Assembly: GCA_002382605.1 (NCBI GenBank)
Contig: DFYG01000003.1
Span: 6,657-14,518 of the forward strand
Direction: 5' to 3'
From: Synergistaceae bacterium UBA4088
Lineage (GTDB): Bacteria; Synergistota; Synergistia; Synergistales; Thermovirgaceae
DNA: 7,862 nucleotides
This document shows positions 1 to 7,862 of the stretch, in pieces (the first letter of the stretch is position 1; every line of letters starts with the position of its first letter). Both the position numbers and the translations under genes were made by a program. The notes beneath the pieces were generated by a model. That model had not been told where the DNA came from, did not search any database, and saw only the letters and a program-made list of their open reading frames with translations.

Positions 1-844
1 AAACATTTTCCGACAAACGATAGTCAAAAGAGAGTGCACCTTCAAAATCCACCTCAGACCAGAGGAAAGCCTTCCACCTGGCGTTGAGGTCACCTATCAT
101 GAAAGGAGCGCCGTAGGATATTCCTATTCCCTTGTCTCCCTCGTACATGACCTGGGGGAGAAACTGGGAGCGCTTACCCCCGCTGAGATCCATCGAGTAG
201 TCGAACGGGTACGAAAAGAGGAACTTCCCTCCGACGTAGATCCTGGGGCGGGAAGCCGTTATCCTGAAACCGGGGATTATAACGAGCCGCCTTGAAACGA
301 GCTGATAATGAGGAGCGGGCTCCGGGCATGTGGTAAACCCGACATCGTTCCACCGATAGACCTGGTCTCCCTCGACGGCTCCTTTTGGAATGGCTCCGGG
401 AGCCGATCCTCCGTCCCGCGCGGTCTTGATCCTCATGGTAGTAACATCCGAACCCGAAGCGAATATCTCGCCTTTTTCGGCAGGGAAACTTCCTTTGGCA
501 TTTGTAAGGATCCCCTCGCCGCTGATAATGTCGAGAGACAGGCGGTCGCCATCAAGCCTCTGCGCACCCTGCAGAAGGATCACACGCTCCCCGGGAGTGG
601 AAAAAGCCTCAATGGTCTGTTCATTTGCGGAGTACTCGATCCTGGGGGCGAATACCCTGAGTATGTCGCGGCTCATTCTTACATTACCGGTCGCTACGGC
701 GAACCCCCCGGCCTGGTCATACTCCACGCGATCCGCTTCAAGAACTATCTGCCCGCCGCTTCCCCATGCTGTCCCGAGGGTCATGGCTCCAAACAGGACC
801 GTTACAGCGAGAAACAGTATACTCAGCGAGAAGGATCTTTCCAT
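1..844 (-). CDS. lptD: LPS-assembly outer membrane protein LptD (N-terminal part)
   Basis: LptD is the outer-membrane translocon that inserts LPS into the outer leaflet. An open frame of 281 codons runs off the left edge without a stop; the rest (mostly beta-barrel) is outside. A signal peptide covers about residues 1-27. An OstA/LptA-like jellyroll follows (about 32-138: QIVLEADRVEYDQAGG, ATGNVRMSRD, FAPRIEYSANEQTIEAF, GDRLSLDIISGEGILTNAKG). The LptD-specific junction is clear: VGFTTCPEPAPHYQLVSRRL, then PRIYVGGKFLFSYPFDYSMD and GGKRSQFLPQVMYE. This parallels E. coli LptD (FTSCLPGSDTWSV, then [23 protein letters not shown]). Those segments separate it from a free-standing LptA. C173 matches E. 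coli Cys173; no other Cys occurs in the visible part. It overlaps lptC by 22 bp and has AAGGAG 10 bases upstream. Confidence 0.88.
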   Translation of the reverse strand, partial: MERSFSLSILFLAVTVLFGAMTLGTAWGSGGQIVLEADRVEYDQAGGFAVATGNVRMSRDILRVFAPRIEYSANEQTIEAFSTPGERVILLQGAQRLDGDRLSLDIISGEGILTNAKGSFPAEKGEIFASGSDVTTMRIKTARDGGSAPGAIPKGAVEGDQVYRWNDVGFTTCPEPAPHYQLVSRRLVIIPGFRITASRPRIYVGGKFLFSYPFDYSMDLSGGKRSQFLPQVMYEGDKGIGISYGAPFMIGDLNARWKAFLWSEVDFEGALSFDYRLSENV

Positions 845-1374
845 GTGACCACCGCTCCTTCCTCAACTCTCACCGCGCCGGCCATCGTTATGCCGCCTTT
901 TTTCCCTGAAAACAGCAGTTTTTCATCCCGGGCCTCGAAACCTTCGGGGAAGATCCACATCGATCTTTTCGGATCCCAGTCGGCACGGGGGGCGGTCCAT
1001 TGGAAATCTCCCCCGGAGTAATCGACATTCCCCGCAGCAGACTCCAGGAGGACGTCTCCAGCTTCCTCAAAGATCAGCCCGCTTTCGGAACGGATGGTCC
1101 AGACGGTTCCCCCGCTGGAATCGACAACCACAAAAAGCGCTTCCGCGTCGCTTATATCTCCTCTTTTGACCACGTTTTCGGCCTTTAACTGCCACTTGTC
1201 CCCGTCCACGTCCCTGTAGACCTCCAGGCCCTCAACGATGATCGGAGGAGATTCCCTTACCGGCGGGGCCGTTTTCCTGTCAAGGAGAAGGTCCCGGGCC
1301 AGCCCAAGGAAGAACAACAGGCCAAGAACGGCACCGGCTATCATGAAAAAGCCCCTGTTACCACTAAATCGCAT
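823..1374 (-). CDS. lptC: LPS export ABC transporter periplasmic protein LptC
   Basis: LptC is the bitopic inner-membrane protein that takes LPS from the LptB2FG transporter and passes it to the periplasmic bridge. The 183-residue protein has the family's usual size and plan: a short cytoplasmic N-terminus, one transmembrane helix (about 10-29), then a periplasmic beta-jellyroll. The core reads VEGLEVYRDVDGDKWQLKAE, then the DISDAEALFVVV strand, WTIRSESGLIFEEAGDVLL and a GNV turn, with DWDPKRSMWIFPEGFE and SGKKGGITMAGAV later. This strand-and-turn pattern is typical of LptC/OstA folds. The start at 1374 is chosen because the protein then begins just before the membrane helix and has GGGGGG 6 bases upstream. 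A GTG 10 codons earlier (1404) has no good ribosome site. Its 3' end overlaps the lptD start by 22 bp. The assignment rests on layout and motifs; LptC sequences diverge widely. Confidence 0.86.
   Translation of the reverse strand: MRFSGNRGFFMIAGAVLGLLFFLGLARDLLLDRKTAPPVRESPPIIVEGLEVYRDVDGDKWQLKAENVVKRGDISDAEALFVVVDSSGGTVWTIRSESGLIFEEAGDVLLESAAGNVDYSGGDFQWTAPRADWDPKRSMWIFPEGFEARDEKLLFSGKKGGITMAGAVRVEEGAVVTWKDPSR
855..860 (-). promoter_or_regulatory. Ribosome binding site of lptD inside lptC
   Basis: AAGGAG on the minus strand lies 10 bases before the ATG at 842-844 and is itself inside the last codons of lptC. It supports the lptD start and translational coupling of the two genes. Confidence 0.65.
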
Positions 1375-1429
1375 GGATGTCCCCCCGATCAGAACCGCGA
1401 CCACGAATTGCGGGGCATTCCCTGACCAT

Positions 1430-1850
1430 CTACAGCTTGTAGTCGATTATGGCTGATACTCCGACCTTCTGGACCCTTCGGAACCTTTCAAGCGGATTGG
1501 TGGAGTCTATGGGGACAAGTATCCGGACTCCCACCCGGTCCATAAAGCTGACTGAAAGTTCCGCGACGGCCTTGACCTTGTCGACATCGGCTTTCAAACC
1601 CGCGACCTGGGCAGCACCTATGGACGTACCGCTGCCGACAGATACGATCGGGACGACCTTCGTCTCATCCTGGACCCCTACTCCCCGGTTGAGAGTCACA
1701 GTGTTGATAAAATCGTTTATCTGACTGGAAATCCCGCTTACCAGCATCCCCCCGCCTATTACACCTACAAGGTCTCCGAGGTCAAAAGCCAGGGCGCCCC
1801 CTCCGAGCAGCGAAAAGAAGATAACAGCGGCAGCCAGGAACTTTTTCGCC

Positions 1851-1861
<11 letters not shown>
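1430..1861 (-). CDS. Small exported protein of unknown function
   Basis: This 143-residue protein belongs to no family I recognise. The start MPTRAKKFLA is preferred over a longer frame because it opens a clean signal peptide (cleavage after ALA, residue 25). AAGGTGG also lies 5 bases upstream and AGGAG 12 bases upstream. The mature protein is about 118 residues. It begins with a Gly-rich hydrophobic stretch (FDLGDLVGVIGGGMLVSGIS, 26-45), followed by alternating polar/nonpolar segments suggesting beta strands: VGVQDETKVVPIVSVGSG, KAVAELSVSF, VGVRILVPI and KVGVSAIIDYKL. There are no cysteines and no catalytic motif. A weak likeness to the lipid-binding SYLF/YSC84 fold (GSGTSIGAAQVAG) is possible but unsupported. 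The start overlaps the previous gene's stop by 11 bp, so the two exported proteins are probably made together. A gap of 55 bases separates it from lptC, with no clear terminator or promoter in between. Confidence 0.82.
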
Positions 1862-4594
<2,733 letters not shown>

Positions 4595-4636
4595 TTAATA
4601 TCTGCCATTAACCAATTACACAAATTACGCTCTCAA
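4595..4636 (-). promoter_or_regulatory. Candidate sigma-70-type promoter region for pyrG
   Basis: This is the most AT-rich stretch of the intergenic gap and holds two overlapping candidates on the minus strand. One is TTGAGA (4636-4631) with an 18-base spacer to GTTAAT (4612-4607). The other is TTGTGT (4623-4618) with a 17-base spacer to TATTAA (4600-4595). Neither matches the consensus fully. Either would give a leader of roughly 90-100 bases before the pyrG ATG. No attenuator hairpin or C-rich initiation site like that of B. subtilis pyrG is visible in that leader. Confidence 0.3.
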
Positions 4637-4645
4637 GGACTTTGC

Positions 4646-4687
4646 GGTTAATAATAAACTGAACCAAGGCAACAACACCTTGGTTCA
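4646..4687 (-). terminator. Probable intrinsic terminator after the M23 gene
   Basis: A perfect 10-bp inverted repeat, TGAACCAAGG at 4660-4669 and CCTTGGTTCA at 4678-4687, encloses an 8-base loop. On the minus strand it is followed by GTTTATTATTAA, a U-rich but interrupted tract. It lies about 59 bases after the M23 stop and before the likely pyrG promoter, which fits the end of the fsa-rho-M23 unit. The U tract is weak, so it could instead be an RNA 3'-end stabiliser or an operator palindrome. On the plus strand the following bases (AGTCTATTGC) fit a terminator less well. Confidence 0.55.
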
Positions 4688-4745
4688 AGTCTATTGCAAC
4701 AGCGGCATTTTGTCATACGCAATTCCACGAAAAAAGCGGCTTTAT

Positions 4746-6083
4746 CTATTTGAGTACCTGCAGCGGGCTGATCGGCTTGTTGTTCAGACGAACCTCAAAG
4801 TGAAGGTGCGGCCCGGTGGCCCTCCCGCTGGAACCAACCTTTCCCACCGGCTGTCCGGACGAGACCCTCTGCCCCTGTCTGACAAGAAGCCTGCTGCAGT
4901 GGGCATAGAGCGTCGTATACCCCTTTCCGTGATCGATTACGACGACCCGTCCATACCCGCCCATCCATCCGGAGTATACAACTCTCCCCGCCTTGGAGGC
5001 CCTGATGGTCCTGCCGCTGGGTCCCTTGATATCTATGCCCGTGTGAAAGTCACGGCGCTTCGTGAACGGATGGCGTCTCCATCCGTAACCGCTGGATATC
5101 CCGCCGACCAGGGGCCAGGCGAATGACTTTGATAATTTTTTTGTGCCCTTTATCGACGGATCCCCGAGAGCGGCGTAAACGGTTGTCAACGGTTTCGCCC
5201 CGGGGAGGAACAACTCCGACCCGGCCTTCAGGCTAGCGGAGGCCAGGCCGTTGGCGTTCATGACCAATTCGGTCTGCGTACCGTGTTTTTTTGCTATTTC
5301 GGCGATGGTGTCACCCTTCTTCACGGTGTAAAAGACACCGTCCTGGTTGGGTATCCTGAGAACGCCTCCAACTCTCAGGTAGTTTGGGTTCTTCATGGTG
5401 TTGCAGCCGAAGAGAGTGTTGATGTCCAGGTTGAACGAGTTCGCTATGGACCAGAGACTGTCCCCTTCGCGAACGGTATAATTTTCAACCTCCAGCGGAA
5501 TATCAGTCGGTCGGGAAGCAATGTCCTCGGCGCTGCGCTTCTGTATCTCGGCTGCCACGGCTTCGACGGCGCCGGGATCGACGGGTATAAGCAGTTCCTG
5601 CCCCTCGGAGAGCCTGTCAGGGTTATCGAGACGATTGGCATCCTGGATAAGTTTGACGGGGATCCCGAAAGAGAGAGAGATGTCCGAAAGAGTCTCTCCC
5701 GGTTTGACATAGTATTCAGTCCACGCCTTTGGGACCTCCGCGGTTTCGTTTACATCCGGGGCCGGTTCCTCAAGCACAAAATTTTCTTCGAAGAGGGAGG
5801 GGCCTTCGGGGATCGGTCCTATCCCGAGCGCAACCTCGCCCAAAGAAGTAACTTCGGATCGCAGCGATTGGGAAACATCAACGACAATAAAACCAGAGGG
5901 CATCCCGGTAAGGGCTGAAGCCTTTCCGGCACTCCCCATCAGTTCGGGAGTGGAAATTTCGGATGTAAAAAAGGCACACGCTGTAAGGAAAATTGCTGCG
6001 CTCATCATCGTCAAAATTGCGGCCCAAAATCCTATCCTGCCTGAAAGTCGCGTTTTCCATCTCCATGTGCCTGGTCCCGCCAT
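4746..6083 (-). CDS. LysM-repeat M23 peptidoglycan endopeptidase, probable lipoprotein
   Basis: This is an exported cell-wall hydrolase of the NlpD/LytM type, 445 residues. The N-terminus has basic residues (R8-R16) and a hydrophobic stretch (19-35). That stretch ends in LTAC, a lipobox-like site with Cys36, so the protein may be lipid-anchored; an uncleaved signal anchor is the alternative. A low-complexity linker is followed by three LysM domains at about 124-167, 201-244 and 251-294, which bind the glycan strands of peptidoglycan. The M23 peptidase domain spans about 320-440. Its zinc and catalytic residues are present: HTGID (H347, D351), LYAH (H395) and HLHFE (H426, H428). This suggests an active enzyme rather than a degenerate amidase activator such as E. 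coli NlpD or EnvC. The gene follows rho by 17 bases, and a hairpin terminator lies about 59 bases past its stop. The number of LysM domains and the active site are clear; the cellular role (daughter-cell separation or wall growth) is inferred from the family. Confidence 0.9.
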   Translation of the reverse strand: MAGPGTWRWKTRLSGRIGFWAAILTMMSAAIFLTACAFFTSEISTPELMGSAGKASALTGMPSGFIVVDVSQSLRSEVTSLGEVALGIGPIPEGPSLFEENFVLEEPAPDVNETAEVPKAWTEYYVKPGETLSDISLSFGIPVKLIQDANRLDNPDRLSEGQELLIPVDPGAVEAVAAEIQKRSAEDIASRPTDIPLEVENYTVREGDSLWSIANSFNLDINTLFGCNTMKNPNYLRVGGVLRIPNQDGVFYTVKKGDTIAEIAKKHGTQTELVMNANGLASASLKAGSELFLPGAKPLTTVYAALGDPSIKGTKKLSKSFAWPLVGGISSGYGWRRHPFTKRRDFHTGIDIKGPSGRTIRASKAGRVVYSGWMGGYGRVVVIDHGKGYTTLYAHCSRLLVRQGQRVSSGQPVGKVGSSGRATGPHLHFEVRLNNKPISPLQVLK

Positions 6084-6093
6084 CCTGTCGCTT

Positions 6094-6099
6094 CCTCCC
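6094..6099 (-). promoter_or_regulatory. Ribosome binding site of the M23 gene
   Basis: GGGAGG on the minus strand sits 10 bases before the ATG at 6081-6083. It decides the start of the M23 gene. The longer reading frame back to a TTG at 6104 overlaps the rho stop (TTGA) but has no suitably spaced Shine-Dalgarno sequence. Confidence 0.65.
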
Positions 6100-6100
6100 C

Positions 6101-7468
6101 TCAATCCTTGCCCTGCGACAGCTTGATGGTCGCAAGAAATTCGCTGTTGGTCGCGGAACTCCTCAGCTTGCCGAGAATGAGGTTAAGCACCTCGGCCTCG
6201 TCGACATTCGTTATTCTCCTTCTCAGGACCCATACCCTCTGAAGATCATCCGCGCTCATGAGCAGTTCCTCCCGCCTCGTTCCGGAGCGGATGATGTCTA
6301 TCGCCGGGAATATTCGCTGTTCGGAGAGTTTTCTGGAGAGGTGGACCTCCATGTTGCCGGTTCCCTTGAACTCCTCGTATATGACTTCGTCCATCCGGCT
6401 CCCGGTATCAACCAGGGCGGTGCCGATTATCGTAAGGCTGCCCCCCTCTTCGATGTTGCGGGCAGCTCCGAAGAATCGCTTGGGGAAGTAGAGCGCGGCC
6501 GGATCCATACCTCCGGAGAGGGTCTTTCCCGACGGAGGCACGACAAGGTTCGACGCGCGGGCCAGCCTGGTGATGGAGTCAAGAAGAAGCACAACATCCT
6601 TGCCCACCTCGACCAGACGCTTCGCCTTCTCCAGTGCCAGATTTGCAACCCTCATATGCTCCTCCGCGGGGCGATCGAACGTTGAGGCTATGACCTCTCC
6701 GTCCACGGAGCGGGCCATATCGGTCACTTCCTCCGGACGCTCATCAACAAGAAGCACCATCAGGATCACGTCCGGCTGGTTTGTAGTGACTGCATTGGCT
6801 ATGTTCTTCAGAACAGTCGTTTTGCCGGCTTTGGGCGGGGAGACTATCAGAGCCCTCTGCCCTTTGCCTATGGGAGAGAAGATGTCTATCACTCTTGCGG
6901 TGAGTTCGGATTTTTTTGTCTCAAGGGTAAGTCTTTCATCTGGAAATATCGGGGTCAGTTTCTCGAAGTGAGGCCGCCTTCTGGCCTCCTCCGGGTCCGA
7001 GTAGTTAACGACCTCGACCCTGAGAAGGGCCTCGTAGTGCTCCTGCTCCTTGGGGGGGCGGATGAGGCCCCATACGAGATCGCCGTTGCGGAGCCCGAAG
7101 CGCCTTATCTGGGACGCTGAAACGTATATGTCGTGGTCGCTGGGAAGAAGCCCCCTGGGGCGCAGGAACCCGTACCCCTCCGCCAGAACCTCCAGTGTTC
7201 CTCCGCCGAACCGGAATCCCATCTGTTCGGTCTGCTCCTTGAGGACTGCTATCACCAGGTCATCCTTACGGAGAGCGGAGATGGCAGATACACCCAGGTC
7301 CCTGGCGTGCTTGCGAAGATCCGTCAGGGTCCTGCCCGACAGATCCGCGAATGTGTGTTTGGGTCTTGGGGCTCTCTTGGTCTCCCCGTTGCTGCCGTTT
7401 CCGGCGGCGCCGTTTGCGGGAAGGGTTTCCGCAGCGTACTGGGTCTCGGTCATGCCGTTATCTTCCAT
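6101..7468 (-). CDS. rho: Transcription termination factor Rho
   Basis: Rho is the hexameric RNA-dependent ATPase/translocase that ends transcription of untranslated RNA. The 455-residue protein has an N-terminal acidic/polar tail (1-36), a Rho_N helical domain (about 37-80), a cold-shock-like RNA-binding domain (about 85-155, with EGYGFLR and [16 protein letters not shown]), and the RecA-like ATPase domain. The ATPase motifs are intact: Walker A PPKAGKTT (211-218), [11 protein letters not shown] (241-251, with the catalytic Glu), Walker B DVVLLLDS (291-298), Q-loop [10 protein letters not shown], and the conserved stretch [18 protein letters not shown] with the R-loop region near [13 protein letters not shown]. 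The length is normal, with no large inserted N-terminal domain. The start is not certain. ATG at 7468 overlaps the fsa stop by 11 bp and has GGGAGGGG at a rather long distance upstream. ATG at 7453 (450 residues) has GGAAG closer, at 7-8 bases. Either way rho is cotranscribed with fsa. The M23 gene follows after 17 bases. Confidence 0.96.
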   Translation of the reverse strand: MEDNGMTETQYAAETLPANGAAGNGSNGETKRAPRPKHTFADLSGRTLTDLRKHARDLGVSAISALRKDDLVIAVLKEQTEQMGFRFGGGTLEVLAEGYGFLRPRGLLPSDHDIYVSASQIRRFGLRNGDLVWGLIRPPKEQEHYEALLRVEVVNYSDPEEARRRPHFEKLTPIFPDERLTLETKKSELTARVIDIFSPIGKGQRALIVSPPKAGKTTVLKNIANAVTTNQPDVILMVLLVDERPEEVTDMARSVDGEVIASTFDRPAEEHMRVANLALEKAKRLVEVGKDVVLLLDSITRLARASNLVVPPSGKTLSGGMDPAALYFPKRFFGAARNIEEGGSLTIIGTALVDTGSRMDEVIYEEFKGTGNMEVHLSRKLSEQRIFPAIDIIRSGTRREELLMSADDLQRVWVLRRRITNVDEAEVLNLILGKLRSSATNSEFLATIKLSQGKD

Positions 7469-7862
7469 GATTTTTTCCGTACCCCTCCCAGTCTGAAAGG
7501 AACTTGCTAATGCCACTTTCGGTGAGCGGGTGAACAAAACACTGCTCAAGGATTTTCAGGGGTACTGTGGCGATGTCGGCGCCGGCAAGTGCGGCGTCGA
7601 GAACATGCCTCGGATTGCGGATGCTTGCGGCGATGATCTCGGTGTCAATTCCGTGGATGTCGAACACCTCGGCGATGTCGCCGACAAGGCCGATGCCGTC
7701 CTCCCCGATATCGTCAAGACGTCCTACAAAAGGACTCACATAGGCAGCCCCGGCTGCGGCGGCCAGGAGCGCCTGCTGGGGAGTGAAGACCAGGGTTACG
7801 TTAACCTCCACGCCTTCCGCATAAAGACGTGAAACCGCGGTCATCCCCTCCGGGCACATGGG
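7458..7862 (-). CDS. fsa: Transaldolase / fructose-6-phosphate aldolase, TalC-FSA family (3' part only)
   Basis: This is the C-terminal 134 residues of a class I (Schiff-base) aldolase of the small TalC/FSA family, whose full members are about 215-220 residues. The family cleaves or transfers dihydroxyacetone-type units between sugar phosphates in the cytoplasm. Visible family motifs are NVTLVF, the run [15 protein letters not shown], the segment [14 protein letters not shown], and [12 protein letters not shown] followed by [15 protein letters not shown]. The 5' end lies outside the window. The first in-window codon is the Pro before MCPEG; in the family the catalytic Lys sits two residues before this Pro (K-x-P), so it is just off the edge and cannot be checked. 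The Met at 7859 is internal and is not the start. The gene ends in TAA at 7458-7460, overlapping or abutting the rho start. Whether the enzyme acts mainly as transaldolase or as F6P aldolase cannot be told from this part. Confidence 0.9.
   Translation of the reverse strand, partial: PMCPEGMTAVSRLYAEGVEVNVTLVFTPQQALLAAAAGAAYVSPFVGRLDDIGEDGIGLVGDIAEVFDIHGIDTEIIAASIRNPRHVLDAALAGADIATVPLKILEQCFVHPLTESGISKFLSDWEGYGKNHGR

Noticed and set aside
308..1021. 237-codon plus-strand open frame
   Set aside because: It lies opposite lptD and lptC, has no family motifs or ribosome site, and contains odd Ser/Pro/Arg-rich composition typical of an antisense shadow in GC-rich DNA.
1375..1429. Possible hairpin or promoter between the second unknown and lptC
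   Set aside because: Only a 6-base imperfect match (GGTCAG/CTGATC) is present, with no U tract and no convincing promoter boxes.
5660..5705. GA-rich run with partial inverted repeat
   Set aside because: It is explained by the coding of the first LysM domain (GETLSDISLSFGIP) and does not form a clean stem.
5283..5918. 211-codon plus-strand open frame
   Set aside because: It is antisense to the LysM region of the M23 gene, whose minus-strand reading has clear domains; no independent signal supports it.
6084..6104. TTG start of the M23 gene overlapping the rho stop
   Set aside because: There is no well-spaced ribosome site, whereas ATG at 6083 has GGGAGG 10 bases upstream.
5993..6685. 230-codon plus-strand open frame
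   Set aside because: It is antisense to the 3' half of rho and the M23 start; rho is strongly conserved on the minus strand.
7052..7058. Run of seven G (C7 in rho) and runs of seven A in rho and the M23 gene (6911-6917, 5136-5142), as possible phase-variation or frameshift tracts
   Set aside because: Each encodes ordinary Pro-Pro or Lys-Lys codons in a frame that stays intact, and no alternative reading frame product makes sense.

Overview
All eight genes in this window lie on the minus strand, so the reading order runs from the right edge to the left. They are a transaldolase/fructose-6-phosphate aldolase (3' part only), rho, a LysM/M23 cell-wall hydrolase, pyrG, two unrecognised exported proteins, lptC and the 5' part of lptD. 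Nearly every base is coding. The only sizeable gap is about 244 bases between the M23 gene and pyrG. No tRNA, rRNA, CRISPR array, insertion sequence or phage gene was seen. The DNA is moderately GC-rich, and strong GGAGG-type ribosome binding sites mark most starts.

The organism is a diderm bacterium, because LptC and LptD belong to the machine that carries lipopolysaccharide to an outer membrane. The nearby set pyrG, tal/fsa and rho recalls the Bacillus subtilis region rpoE-pyrG-spo0F-fbaA-tal-murAB-glpX-rho-rpmE. A Firmicutes-like neighbourhood joined to LPS export genes points to a diderm lineage outside Proteobacteria. Synergistota is my best guess, from gene order and protein character only; it is an inference and not a database result.

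There appear to be two transcription units. Unit 1 (right) is fsa-rho-M23: rho starts at or within a few bases of the fsa stop, and the M23 gene starts 17 bases after rho. It probably ends at a 10-bp hairpin at 4660-4687. Unit 2 (left) is pyrG-unknown 1-unknown 2-lptC-lptD. It starts from the AT-rich gap, and most junctions overlap: 4 bp (ATGA) for pyrG/unknown 1, 11 bp for unknown 1/unknown 2, and 22 bp for lptC/lptD.

Functionally, unit 2 joins CTP synthesis to LPS export. CTP is needed for phospholipid and CMP-Kdo synthesis, and LptC/LptD move finished LPS to the surface. In many other diderms the space between pyrG and lptC holds kds genes. Here it holds two exported proteins of unknown function, which are the most interesting content of the window. 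The longer one has a beta-rich region whose motif order resembles the VirB10/TrbI outer-membrane domain, followed by a glycine-rich hydrophobic hairpin.
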